From NCBI RefSeq assembly GCF_000002415.2, contig NC_009912.1, positions 870,501-934,500 on the forward strand: a stretch of 64,000 nucleotides of DNA, written 5' to 3'. Shown piece by piece: positions 19,857 through 30,075 of this stretch (position 1 is its first letter; each line of letters begins with the position of its first letter). Made by a program: the position numbers and the translations under genes. The notes under the pieces were generated by a model that was given only the letters and a program-made list of their open reading frames with translations, did no database searches and was not told where the DNA came from. This DNA is from Plasmodium vivax (lineage: Eukaryota; Apicomplexa; Aconoidasida; Haemosporida; Plasmodiidae).

Positions 19857-22800
19857 ATGGATCTTCATGATAAGCGAAACGGGGAGAAGCACCATCTTAG
19901 TAGTGGGGCCCTGGAGGAGGTTGGCCAAGTGGCAAGCGAAAAGGGTAGTACAAATAAAAGGACGTATATGAAGTACCACGAGGGGGAGGATTACAGTGAA
20001 GGGGAAAAAGAAGACGGAAGAGGAGTTCCTCACAGAGGGAACAGAAGACCGAGCAGAACTTCTCGTAGTACTGACGACGATGCAGTGGAGAGGGGGGAGG
20101 CAGACCAGCTAGCGAAAAGCAAAAAAAAGGCAAAAGCTGTTAATGAATTATCATCCCATGCGTTATCCCCCAGTGGTGGAGCGAACAACCCTGTCAGTGA
20201 TGCTGATGACCAAGACAGCCACGATGGGGGTGGTCATCAAAGGGAAGGAAACAAATGGCAAAACGAAAGAGGGGATCACCACCACGCGAGTGAGAAAAGA
20301 ACATATCATATGCGTAAGGTGGTACCCTACCCCTCCTATACAGATACCACCTCCCCCGGGGGGAAACGTAACCTTCTCAGTAACAGCATTCCGAGCAGCG
20401 CAAGCCTCAAAAAGGGAAGTGCCGCACAGGAGGATGAATCCACGGCCGATGAGCATAGCCCCAAAAATAAGGGTAGCAAAATTTATAAATTAAAAAGTAA
20501 AAGAGGGAGTTCCTCCTTTATGTGCCATCCGGATGGAAGGCGGAGGAGGGTGTCTCCCACGAGGAGAAGCAGCATCTCCCAGTCCAGTGTGGGCACATCG
20601 GAAAGGAGTTTTCAGGGTGGGAGGCATGCCAAGGAGGGAAGGGGGAGGTGCCAGCGGGAGGCCAGTCACCGTAGTGATAGAAGTGGTAGAAGTGATGGAA
20701 GTTATAAACATGGCAAACGGGACAAACGGGACAGACGCGATAAACGGGACAAACACAGCAGACGCAGGAGAAGTGAGTCCGAAGAGCCGCGCTTCACCAG
20801 CTCTACTCACCTCAAAAAGGGAGAGCTGCCAAGGAGGAGAGCAGGCACCCGCCGTGATGTCAGCTCGGACGGGAGTTGCAGAAGCTCAGGTGAGAGCAGC
20901 GACAATGGTAGGCACCGTAAAACAGCAATCACAGAGAGAGACAATGAAAGGAGTGATGGATCTAGTAGAGGCCACTCCCCTGTTGTAAAGAAGGATTACC
21001 ATCACCACGCAGGGAGGAAGAGACACAGAAGAAGCTACGACGACGCGTCTCCCTATGAGCAGAAGTATCCCACGCAGGAAGCCAAACGGGGGGAACGCAC
21101 TCCACATGATTACATGGTTGGGGGGAGAGGAAGACCGCATGGAGCACACCTGTCCGATGAGTCAGTGCGTAGGGAGGACGAAAGCTCGAGCGAGTACAGA
21201 CGGGAGGCAGCGTCGAGCAAAACTGAAAGGAATAAAATCCGCCAGAGGGGAAGAAGCGCTAGTAGAAGGAGTGCCAGTAGAAGGAGTGCCAGTAGAAGGA
21301 GTGCCAGTAGAAGGAGTGCCAGCAGAAGAAGCGCTATTAGTAGAAGCGCTAGTAGAAGAAGCAGGAGCGCGGAGAGGCACCCCTACAGCAGGCGAAAAAG
21401 GCATTACCGCCTTCCTGCTGAGGAGGATTCGCCAAACATATATAGGAAGAAATACCAAAGCGGGAAGGAGAGGCAGGACTGGCATAAAGACGGAGGGTAT
21501 TATTATCGCGGGGAGGGAGAGTATGAGAAGGACCTGCCTCCGAAAGGGAATCACCGCGGGGAGGGACCATCTCGGGGAGGAAGCGCAAAGCTCAGTGACT
21601 ATAGGGAAGACCCCAATTTGCAGAGAAGAACAAAAGAGTATCCTCAAAGTAGGGAGTGGAGAGAAAGGCCCTTAAACCCCCACAGAGATGAAGGGAACGA
21701 ATCCGCCACCGAGGGGGAGGAACAAAAAACGAATTACCATAATTATGGCCGAGAGAAGGGGCAGCGAAGTGGAAGGAATGACCTTCACCAGAACCATCAC
21801 TCGAGTAGAAAACGGGATCGTAGCGAAATGGACGATGAGGCTGCCACATATGAGCAAGCTGACCAAGGGAGGCACTACTACCCACCTGGGGAAGCATACC
21901 ATGCAAGGGGAAGGAACCCTAATAAGCGGTTGAACACATATAAGGGAGATTCCGATGATGAAGAGAAGGAGGCATTCAAGCCGCGCCCTGATCAGCGTCT
22001 CCCCCATCGGTTCGAAAGAGACTGGCATGCAAACAGACGTAATGAGCACCCCCGTAGGAATGGAAGCTGCGAGAAGAATGGCGACGTTGGGAGTGACCTT
22101 TCCGTGAACGAGTTAAACTTCGGAAGGATGAAAAGAAAGGAAGTCGCCGAGTATGTTCAAGTGGGTGGCAGCGTGGAGATCGAGTTACTGTCCGATGCGG
22201 ATTTTACCAACTGGGCGAGCGACCATTCTGGGGGAGAGGCGGGAGGAGAGGCCGCAAATGGGGGAGTGGAGGTAGAAGGAGATCATCGCAACGGAAACCA
22301 CACTCGCATCAATTTTAGGAACTGCCACCTGCGGAAGTTCGTTCTGTGTGGCGACCAGCTGCGCATGGGGAAGTTGCCCCCCACGAAGAAAAGGAGCGTG
22401 AGTGTCTGCTCCTCGGACGGAAACGCGTATAGTCATAATAAGTATGCACCCCCCACTCGTATTGCTAACTACAAGCAGAGTGAATACAGGCAGGAAAAAA
22501 ATCCCGCCACTTCCCCTGTGGGCAATAAATATTGTGATGTTCCCCTCGAAAAAAGAAGAGGCTCACACAGTGATCGATCGGAATCGCCTGACTCGTTCGG
22601 GCGAAGTGGCTACATGAGTGGTAAAAATTCCGGTACCAAAAATGACTCCACGATTGAGAGGCGCAAACAGGTTCCCAGTGTGGAGGGAGAAGCGAATAGG
22701 CGTCTCTCCCGTTCGGCTTCTCCAGTGCGTGACGCTCTTGTGGAAAGGGAGAGCGGCCGTGAGGGGGAGTTCCCGGGGGGGGCCAGAAGGGGTGAAGACG

Positions 22801-23552
22801 GAAGCAAATTCATAGGTGGTCATCAGGTGGACCACAATGAAAGGATTCGCGGTAGCAGCAGGGGAAGCAGCCGAGGTAGAAGCCGCGGAAGCAGCCGCGG
22901 AAGCACGTTTGGCGCGCCTCACAACGCACATGGTGATGGTCAAACCCAGGAAATGATCCCCCCTCCCAGGATTAGCGACCACGGGGGAGTTAATCAAATT
23001 GAGGGGGAAAAGGATAAGGCGCATTCGCACGGAGAGAATCATGAGAGGCGCACTCCCCAGCATTGTGCAGATGCACACAGTGGTATAAAGGCAAAGGGGG
23101 AAGAAAACCATCGTGCGGATGGAAAAAACGATGGTGACGATACCCTCATCACAGAAAAGGAAGAAGGGAACCGAGCAGGTGCAAAAGTGAAAGTGGCAAC
23201 AACAACCCCCACCTGGGTGAATGTACCCGAATGGGGGACCATACCAAATTACATAAATGAGATTATAAAAAATATGAACAATTCATACGAAATAAATGAA
23301 CCTATCGACGTGCTGAATTTGAAGGCAGGCAAATCCTTTCGTGTTCCTGAGCTACTCCATTTAGTTAAGGAGATGACGAGCACCAAGAGTTTTTTGGATT
23401 TTCTTGAAAGGAGAAAGGAAGCCCAAAAGAAATGGAAGATGGTCGCCCGAAATATTATGCACGAGGAGTTTAAACTTTTGAGCGACTCGATAAGTCGCGA
23501 TGTGCTGGACGCGAAAATAAAGTTCCTCACCAGTTCGCTCAGATCTCTGTAG
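19857..23552 (+). CDS. Arg/Ser-rich (SR-like) protein, unknown function
   Basis: A single exon of 1231 residues, extremely rich in Arg, Ser, Glu, Lys, Gly and His. Residues about 464-505 hold a run of SASRR pentapeptides (15-bp DNA repeat), and a second run of GSSRGRSRGS lies near 1000-1020. Arg/Ser dipeptides and mixed-charge blocks like these are typical of nuclear speckle and splicing-related proteins. I see no RNA-recognition motif, zinc finger or kinase motif. The last 115 residues differ: they are hydrophobic and helical (starting WVNVPEWGTIPNYINEI, ending in Leu/Lys-rich helices) and look like a folded domain, probably the conserved part. An mRNA-processing scaffold is the most likely role, but this is inference from composition. 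Confidence 0.85.
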   Translation: MDLHDKRNGEKHHLSSGALEEVGQVASEKGSTNKRTYMKYHEGEDYSEGEKEDGRGVPHRGNRRPSRTSRSTDDDAVERGEADQLAKSKKKAKAVNELSSHALSPSGGANNPVSDADDQDSHDGGGHQREGNKWQNERGDHHHASEKRTYHMRKVVPYPSYTDTTSPGGKRNLLSNSIPSSASLKKGSAAQEDESTADEHSPKNKGSKIYKLKSKRGSSSFMCHPDGRRRRVSPTRRSSISQSSVGTSERSFQGGRHAKEGRGRCQREASHRSDRSGRSDGSYKHGKRDKRDRRDKRDKHSRRRRSESEEPRFTSSTHLKKGELPRRRAGTRRDVSSDGSCRSSGESSDNGRHRKTAITERDNERSDGSSRGHSPVVKKDYHHHAGRKRHRRSYDDASPYEQKYPTQEAKRGERTPHDYMVGGRGRPHGAHLSDESVRREDESSSEYRREAASSKTERNKIRQRGRSASRRSASRRSASRRSASRRSASRRSAISRSASRRSRSAERHPYSRRKRHYRLPAEEDSPNIYRKKYQSGKERQDWHKDGGYYYRGEGEYEKDLPPKGNHRGEGPSRGGSAKLSDYREDPNLQRRTKEYPQSREWRERPLNPHRDEGNESATEGEEQKTNYHNYGREKGQRSGRNDLHQNHHSSRKRDRSEMDDEAATYEQADQGRHYYPPGEAYHARGRNPNKRLNTYKGDSDDEEKEAFKPRPDQRLPHRFERDWHANRRNEHPRRNGSCEKNGDVGSDLSVNELNFGRMKRKEVAEYVQVGGSVEIELLSDADFTNWASDHSGGEAGGEAANGGVEVEGDHRNGNHTRINFRNCHLRKFVLCGDQLRMGKLPPTKKRSVSVCSSDGNAYSHNKYAPPTRIANYKQSEYRQEKNPATSPVGNKYCDVPLEKRRGSHSDRSESPDSFGRSGYMSGKNSGTKNDSTIERRKQVPSVEGEANRRLSRSASPVRDALVERESGREGEFPGGARRGEDGSKFIGGHQVDHNERIRGSSRGSSRGRSRGSSRGSTFGAPHNAHGDGQTQEMIPPPRISDHGGVNQIEGEKDKAHSHGENHERRTPQHCADAHSGIKAKGEENHRADGKNDGDDTLITEKEEGNRAGAKVKVATTTPTWVNVPEWGTIPNYINEIIKNMNNSYEINEPIDVLNLKAGKSFRVPELLHLVKEMTSTKSFLDFLERRKEAQKKWKMVARNIMHEEFKLLSDSISRDVLDAKIKFLTSSLRSL
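21258..21362 (+). repeat. 15-bp tandem repeat coding for SASRR units
   Basis: About six to seven copies of AGTAGAAGGAGTGCC with a few point changes (AGCAGAAGAAGCGCT), in frame within the Arg/Ser-rich gene. The changes are mostly synonymous, so the peptide repeat is kept while the DNA drifts. This suggests selection on the Arg/Ser run. Confidence 0.85.
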
Positions 23553-26388
23553 AGGGCGTCCGCCCTGCCCGGCCCCCATCCGTTTGCGTCCCGTCAAGTG
23601 AAAAGTCATCGTGTGTTTTGTTATGTTTTGTTTTGTTTCATTTTATTTTACCTTGTTTTGTCCCTTCCTGTTTTGTCTCCTTTGCTTTGTCTCTGCTGCG
23701 TGTGCGGTGGCGCCACGGCACGGGGGAGTTCCCACGTGAGTAGCGCAACGCACTATGCTGATTATTTTTTTTTTTTTTTTTTGTTTTTCTTAACCGGAGA
23801 GTAAATCCATTTTGGACCACATAAACGATGGGAAAAAAGAAAAAAAAAAAAACGGCTCTTTGATGTACACCCCTCAGTGTTCTTTTCCACTCCCTCTTTT
23901 TTTTGGGGGGCATATCCCACCGGAGAGCATGCCAAAGTTTTGCCGGGCAGCAATTCAACGGGATAAATTAGCAGCACGATCGAATTTGTGTAAAGTTTCG
24001 ATTTCCTCAGCTGACTCTTCCTACGGTGCGGCGCAGTGTGCGCCCTGTGGGAGGGTCCAAAGGTGTTTAACTTACGTTCATTCAATTGACCCATCCAATC
24101 GGTTCGTCGTATGTGTTGCATTTGCCGTGCCTGCCATGGGGCACCTCCCTAAAGAAAAGCTCCCCGGTGAAGAGCAAAACAGTCAAAACAGTAAAAACAG
24201 TAAAAACAGTAAAAACTGAGCAACCCCCCTTTGGGCTAGCGACGAGTTTATTTGTCTCATATTGGCTAAGCAACTGTTTTGCACTGCCACGCGCGCACAT
24301 ATGCTTAGTGACCCCCTCGGAGGAATGAATTGCATTTCCGTGTGGCCCTCATTGCACAGAAAAAAGATTTCGAAAATGTTGGGCAAATGTGACAGAACGA
24401 CTAGCTAAATTGTTTCACCATTTTTTTTTTTTTTTTTTTTTTATCCCCCCTTTGGATGTATTTCCATTTTGATGAAGGCACAACGAAGGAGAAGCAAAAT
24501 GGAGGAGGGGGAAAAAAAGCTCCGTTCTGCGTTTCGCTCGAGCTGCGTACAACTTTAAAATAATCGCGAAGCATTGTCATCCCAATTTGGCATACGCATC
24601 GTGCACAAGCTTGGGGAGTTGAGTTTGTTCCCCCAGGGAGGGTTAATTTCCCCTCGAGGGCAAGCGTTGCCCAGGCGAGCAGTGAGGTACACAGATAGCC
24701 TTGTGCTACACACCACACATCAGAGCGTTGTCACACGGGGGAGAATTTTTTTTTTTTTTTTTTTTTCGTCAAGTATTCCCACCAGGAATGTTAGTGCACT
24801 CGTGCTACGCGCTGAGCTTTGCTTCGTTTTGCTTTGCTTATTTTGCTCCATTCGTTTTGCTTCATCCTCTTTGCTTCGTTAATTTTGCTTGATTTGTTCC
24901 TTTTCCAGAGTTGGTATTTGTCCTTATTGCGTATTTTTTTTTCCCCCCAGAGGAAACAATGGCTTAGTTGCCTTTCCGATTTGTTTGTCCCCGTGTGCGC
25001 CAGTGTTGATCACCCGGCGTGTTGTACGTATTGTATGTGTTGCATGTGTTGTGTGTGTTTTGTGTTGCCCGGCTTTGCTCCCATTCGTCAAGGAACAATT
25101 GCAAAGCCGAGTGACTGTGCCACTTGCTGGCGTCATTTGAAGTGCTCGCCCAGGAACAAGCGAGTGAGAGGGGCCCTCGCCCGCGCGCTTTTCAGTTGCC
25201 CTCAGTTTTACAATTTGTTTGCCGATTTGTTTTTCGCTTCGTTTGCCCTCCGTTTTTCGTTTTTTTGTCGCTTTTTTGCGATTTGTTTGTCCTCCGTTTT
25301 TCGCTTTGTTTGCATATTTGTTTACCGCTTTGTTTGCCGATTTGTTTGCCGTTTGTTTGGCCCCCCCCGGTCCGCTAACCCAGTCGAGCTGTGACGAATT
25401 AAAAAAACGAAACAGCCAATTCATTTGTGTGAAGCTACTTGTGGGGGGCATGTACCCATTTGTTGTGCAAAAACTGTTTTGTGCAAGAATAGCCTGAGTT
25501 TGAGCGGCGCTTCGATTGACTACCGTCTTTTAGTTTGCTTTGCCCGAGCACCCAGTTGGGCCCTGGCTAGCGTCCGCCGTGAAGAGTTCACCCTGAAGTG
25601 TTCTCCGTGAAGTGTCCATCAGTAAGGGTGTGCCTCCCCCGTACACACACGTGTAGACAAACGGATGGGCGCATATTAACCCCTCGCTAGCTAGCTAGCC
25701 ATTTTGCGAATTACGAATTTTTTTTTTTTCGTTGAAATTATTTGGAAGGTGCTCGAGCACTACAGTGAGGGAGCACATTTGTACAGACGCGCCCAAATCT
25801 CACAGCCTCCTTTTTTTGTGTCTCATTTGAGTTTGTATTTTTTTTTGTTGCTGCGTTGAGCTGGGCCCAGTCCCCGGTTTGAAGGAGCCTCCGTTTGAGG
25901 AGCAGCAGGCACGTGTCTAACGGTGAACGTTTGCCGAGCAGTGAGCGATTTCCTAGCAGTGAACATCCACCATCGACCACGAAAAAGACACGGCCTTCGC
26001 GCTTTTAAACAAAATTTTTGTCCATACATATGTACCCTTTTTTTTTTTTTTTTTTTTTTCAAGTGCATTTTATTAAAGTTAAGAATTGTAGCTATCATAT
26101 TTGAGGGCATGACAGAATGACCACTGCTTCTTTTTTTTTTCTTTTTTTTCTCATCCCCAATGTGTCAGCCTTTTCCTCAATTTTCGCTTCCATAGAGAGA
26201 GAGGCGTCTAGCTGAACAGAAGAGGAGTAGGTACACCTCCGGAAAGAAAAAAAAACTTCTTTTTTTTTTTTTTTTTGTGAAGCGGCTCCCCTGCTATCCG
26301 TCGTAGCTACTCGTTTCCCTTCATAAGATGCGACGTAGGAAAAACGTAAAACTGGTGAGAAGAAGTCGAACACAAATAAGGCAATAAC
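23553..26388. other. 2.8-kb intergenic region between the Arg/Ser-rich gene and CKS
   Basis: No gene is supported. Strand composition is skewed: the plus strand from about 24820 to 25370 is built of GTTTTGCTTTG, TTTGTTTGCCGA and TTCGTTTTGC-like words. T tracts of more than 15 occur near 23763, 24420, 24748, 26037 and 26258. AACAGTAAA units repeat at about 24178-24216. Overlapping TAGCTA sites stand at 25688-25697 in a GCTAGCTAGCTAGC run, and one more lies at 24402-24407. Open frames here have Phe/Cys-rich composition driven by the T/G words. Confidence 0.65.
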
Positions 26389-27386
26389 ATGAATAGGCCA
26401 GGCGGGACGCCCCTAAACCGGTCAAGCAGAGAGAAAAGCAACGAGAAGAACGGCGCGAAGAGTGCGAGCAAGGGGGTCCGCAGGAGCAGCGGGAAGGGCA
26501 TTAGTAAGGGGAGCCGCAAGAGCGGCGCTGTGGGCAGCGGCGTGGGTAGCGGTGTGAGTAACGACGTGAGCAGCAGTATAAGTAGCCGCGCTAACGCCAC
26601 CACCGATCGCACCACCAACCGCAGCACCGACGAGGGCGCGGACAACCCCGCCGGCAGCAGCCCCAAGAGTGCCGCAAACAACCCCGCCGGCAGCAGCCCC
26701 AAGAGTGCCGCAAACAACCCCGCCGGCAGCAGCCCCAAGAGTGCCGCAAACAACCCCGCCGGAAGCAGCCCCAAGAGTGCCGCGAACAACAGCGGGCACG
26801 ATGACTACTACGCCATCTTGGAGGAGCTAGCCAAATCAGAAACGCCCAAATTTAGATCCGTCCAGGATAGCATGGACGAAAATCTCAACCTCGAATTTTT
26901 GAGGTCCTCCAGTGAAAATTACACCTACAAGATTACCTCCAGGGGTAGGCCCCGAGAATGCACCTCGGTTTGCGGCGTCATTGCGTAGGGCGGAAGACAC
27001 CTCGCCTGTTCGTCTCTCCCCAAGCGCATGCACACACATGTACGCTCTCTCACACATATTGCACCCATGTGATAACATTTTGCTCCCCTTTTTTTTGCGC
27101 CCTTGAAGGCCCCGTGTGCTACTCGGCCCTCTACCGAGACGACAAGTACGTCTACCGCCACATAATCCTGAGCGACAATGTGAGGCAGTATGCAGAGAGC
27201 AAAGTGCGAAAAACGAATGCCTTCCTAACCGAGCACTGCATAGTGAACGAATTGCAAATTGACATAGGCAAGGGGTGGAAACACTTCATGATTTACGATG
27301 GCAAGATTCGAGAGCTGATTTTGCGGAAGGTCCTGACCGCCGAGGACAAGTTGAGGATGGCCGTCCAGGCGCAGAAGTACAATTAG
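26389..27386 (+). CDS. Cyclin-dependent kinase regulatory subunit (CKS-like) with long N-terminal extension
   Basis: Two exons, 26389-26944 and 27109-27386, joined in phase 1 (G|GTAGG donor, TTGAAG acceptor), giving 277 residues. CKS proteins bind CDKs and dock phosphorylated substrates in cell-cycle control. Residues 187-261 match the family in order: CYSALYRDDKYVYRHIIL (family YSDKYxDxxYEYRHVxLP), FLTE, and GKGWKHFMIY (family GWxHYMxH), then ELILRKVL (family HILLFRRPL). Lys198, Arg202 and Trp242 correspond to anion-pocket residues. The pocket Ser is Gly239 here, the last pocket Arg is Lys259 or Arg258, and the hinge Pro-Glu-Pro is missing (YDGKIRE). The first 185 residues are Ser/Gly/Asn-rich with a 12-residue repeat; normal CKS proteins have little before the domain. 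Confidence 0.8.
26644..26787 (+). repeat. 36-bp tandem repeat in CKS exon 1
   Basis: Four nearly identical copies of a 36-bp unit, in frame, coding for NPAGSSPKSAAN. Copies differ by very few bases, so the array is recent or kept uniform. It lies in the low-complexity extension, away from the CKS domain. Confidence 0.95.
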
Positions 27387-28506
27387 CCCCCCCCCTCCTC
27401 CAATCTAGTTTTTGCTCGCAACTCTTCTTTAATTTATACCCCGACGCTACTCTCATTTGCTTCCCCTGTTTATGTAATTTGACGGCCACCCCAAATGATA
27501 GAAGTTGCCTTTTTTTTTTTTCCTCTTTTTTTTTTTTTTTTTTTTTTTGTAAACCTTGAGGGGGTCTTTCACATGTGCGATAAGCTGCATGCAAATGGAC
27601 ATCCGCGTGGGGCGCACAACGTTTTCCCATTTTTGACGAAGGAAGGTGGGAAGAAGTTGCCCTACGCGTCTCTCCATTTGCACATCATTTAAATAATTTT
27701 GAGAAAACGTAAAAAAGGCTTCAAACTTAACTGGCGTGATGCGTTATTTTGTTCTTTTTTTTTTAAAGTGGCATGAACGGAGGGGTGTAGACAATACAAT
27801 TGTGTTGTTCCGCTCATGTGTAGCTCTCCCTCTCCAGTAGGGGTTGCACCATTTGGGGTTTCACCTTTGCGCCGGAATGGCAATTTAACCTTTTGATCAT
27901 TGGTGGAAGGGGCCCCCCCTGGGTGGTAACAAAACGTAGGGGAAGAGGTACCCTATCTGGGTGAAGGCCAGTGTGCAGTTGCGCCCCGCTGGGCGTATGC
28001 AAGTTCATGCGTGTGATTTTGTTTCTTTTCGCTTCGTTTTTTTTTTGGAAAGGATGATGAAGGGACTGCTCTGCTAAGCGGCACCTTCCCCATGTTGGCA
28101 GCGTCAACCGGGGGTGTACAATAGTGCCATTTAAAAAAAAAAAAAAAAAAAAAAAATCGACATTTTTTGACCCGATCGGAGGGCATCGCACAGCTGGGCG
28201 AGCCATAAAGAAGAATCCCACGTGGAAAGAGCAAAACGTGGAAAGAGCAAAACGTGGAAAGAACAAAACGTGGAAAGAACAAAACGTGGTGGGGGGGCAC
28301 CACTTGAAAAGGCGGCAAAGCAGAGACAGTCAATTTGTTAGTCGATCGATCAGTTATGTATGTTCCCAGTGTTTGGTACCTCCATCCTCCGAGCAGCAGC
28401 TTATTTGAAGTTTTTTTTTTTCCGTGCACAGATATGAGGGGGGCAACGGATCAACCCCCGGGTGACACCTCATGTGCGTGATTAGCAGCGCTGCTCCACG
28501 GCCAGC
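27387..28506. other. Intergenic region between CKS and LipL2
   Basis: No gene is supported. A long T tract lies near 27527-27548 and an A tract at about 28133-28156. TGCATGCA, the motif reported for some ApiAP2 factors, occurs at 27586-27593. A 16-bp tandem repeat (CGTGGAAAGAGCAAAA, four copies plus a partial one) stands at 28221-28289, about 220 bases before the LipL2 start. Confidence 0.7.
28221..28289. repeat. 16-bp minisatellite upstream of LipL2
   Basis: Four units of CGTGGAAAGA(G/A)CAAAA and a fifth partial CGTGG. The first two units have G and the last two have A at position 11. It sits in the 5' flank of LipL2. Confidence 0.9.
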
Positions 28507-29736
28507 ATGAGTCGCCTCTCGCGCATCTTCGCCGCTAGGGCGGTTAGTGAGTTGTTCCGGCCGCTGGCTCCGCAGGGTGGAGGGAAAAAGGTGCTTTACC
28601 TTCTAAACCTGACCAAGCTGCATGTGTACGAGCAGCTGCTGCTGGAGGAGTGCCTCTACCGAATGAGTACCCCCCTCAGCCAGGGGGAGAACAACGTCGG
28701 GTTTGTCCTCATCAATGATACATATTCCGGCGCGAAGGAGGGAGGAGGAGAAGAAGAAGAAAAAGGAGAAGAAAAAGGAGAAGAAAAAGGAGAAGACGAA
28801 GAAGAAAAAGAAGACGAAGAAAAAGAAGACGAAGAAGACGAAGATGAAAAATTCACCCCCCCAGAAAACAAGTGCATCGTTCTAGGCATCAGCGGAAAAG
28901 TAGCCAATTTTATAAGGGACGTCGACTACATTGGTAAAAATAAAATCGCGCTGATTAGGAGGTACACAGGAGGGGGCACAGTTTTCATTAGGAACAACTG
29001 TCTGATGTTCAGCTTAATTCTTCCTTTTCATTTTGAAGAGGAAAGACAGTTGTATTCGTCCAACGTGGCGGAGTGGGTCTTCAACTCGTTTTATCACCCC
29101 GTTTTTAACGCCACATCTGGGGTGGAGGAAGAAGAAAAAAGAGAAGAAATTCCCAACCGCTTTATCCACCACCAAAATGACTATGTGCATCTCCATCACG
29201 ACCACGTACATGACGCAATCACGATGAAGAAAGTTGGAGGGAATGCACAAGCCTTTTCTAAAAATTATTTTGCCCATCACACGTCCCTCCTGTGGTCATG
29301 CGACTACGACGAAATGGAAAGAGTAATTACCAACCCGTGTAAGCAACCCCTATACAGAAACGGAAGGAACCACAGGGACTTCTTAACCTCCCTGGAGGAG
29401 TGCCTACCGGGTGATGGACGCACTCCAAAGGGGTTCATCGGCAAATTTGTCTCTAACATACGACGGCTAATTAACCAAAAAAATGATCAAAGTGAAGGCC
29501 CCTTTTGGCACTTTCATCGGATCGACTTGGGTATCCATGGGGACTCTCCAATCGCACCGGGCGACCACATCTTTGACGAGGTGCACTCGGTGGATGCAAC
29601 CATTTGGAGGGACCTCTTCCGTTCCTTTTGCAGCAGCGAGGAGACGAAGAATCTGCGGTCGACGCGTCTGTTGGACCCCCTCGGGGGGGTGTTACCCGAC
29701 GGTGAATTTTGCGGGCCGTCCTTCCTCTTGCGGTGA
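28507..29736 (+). CDS. LipL2: Lipoate-protein ligase 2
   Basis: A single exon of 409 residues. Lipoate ligases attach lipoate or octanoate to E2 and H proteins; P. falciparum LipL2 acts in mitochondrion and apicoplast. The first 20 residues are basic and hydroxylated (MSRLSRIFAARAVSELFRPL), as expected for organelle import. The BPL/LplA fold is shown by RRYTGGGTVF (residues 151-160, lipoyl-AMP loop) and by KKVGGNAQAF, where Lys242 corresponds to the catalytic lysine. HHTSLLW then follows, as in the family (HGTLL). A run of Glu, Lys and Asp at about residues 80-116 is a low-complexity insert between the first strands. A second His/Asp/Val-rich insert precedes Lys242. I prefer LipL2 over LipL1 because of gene order, recalled from P. 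falciparum chromosome 9. Confidence 0.88.
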   Translation: MSRLSRIFAARAVSELFRPLAPQGGGKKVLYLLNLTKLHVYEQLLLEECLYRMSTPLSQGENNVGFVLINDTYSGAKEGGGEEEEKGEEKGEEKGEDEEEKEDEEKEDEEDEDEKFTPPENKCIVLGISGKVANFIRDVDYIGKNKIALIRRYTGGGTVFIRNNCLMFSLILPFHFEEERQLYSSNVAEWVFNSFYHPVFNATSGVEEEEKREEIPNRFIHHQNDYVHLHHDHVHDAITMKKVGGNAQAFSKNYFAHHTSLLWSCDYDEMERVITNPCKQPLYRNGRNHRDFLTSLEECLPGDGRTPKGFIGKFVSNIRRLINQKNDQSEGPFWHFHRIDLGIHGDSPIAPGDHIFDEVHSVDATIWRDLFRSFCSSEETKNLRSTRLLDPLGGVLPDGEFCGPSFLLR

Positions 29737-30075
29737 GCGAGCGGGGAGACCCCCCGTAGTGGTGATAAGAAGAGACGGTTGGAAGTGACGCTATGAAGTG
29801 ACCACTGGAAGTGGCGGCGTCCCCATCGGGGGGTCACCCTCCCAGCGCAGCAAAATGGAGAAATTGATTTCCCTGCCAAGCGGAGTAAATGAAGACTCCG
29901 CTCATCCGTTTCTGCTCGTCACATTAAAGTGGGCACCGCTTAGTAGACCCCCAGGGGAACGAATCCCCACCAGGGCTGCACACACAAACGCGCATATACA
30001 TATATATACATATATATACACATGCCGACGCACATTTATATATGCACACACTTCCCCCCGGGGAGGCGCACCCCG
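29737..30075. other. Short convergent intergenic region between LipL2 and CFAP298
   Basis: Holds the 3' flanks of two convergent genes. A (TATACA)n/CACACG microsatellite lies at about 29985-30050. Nothing else was seen. Confidence 0.75.
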
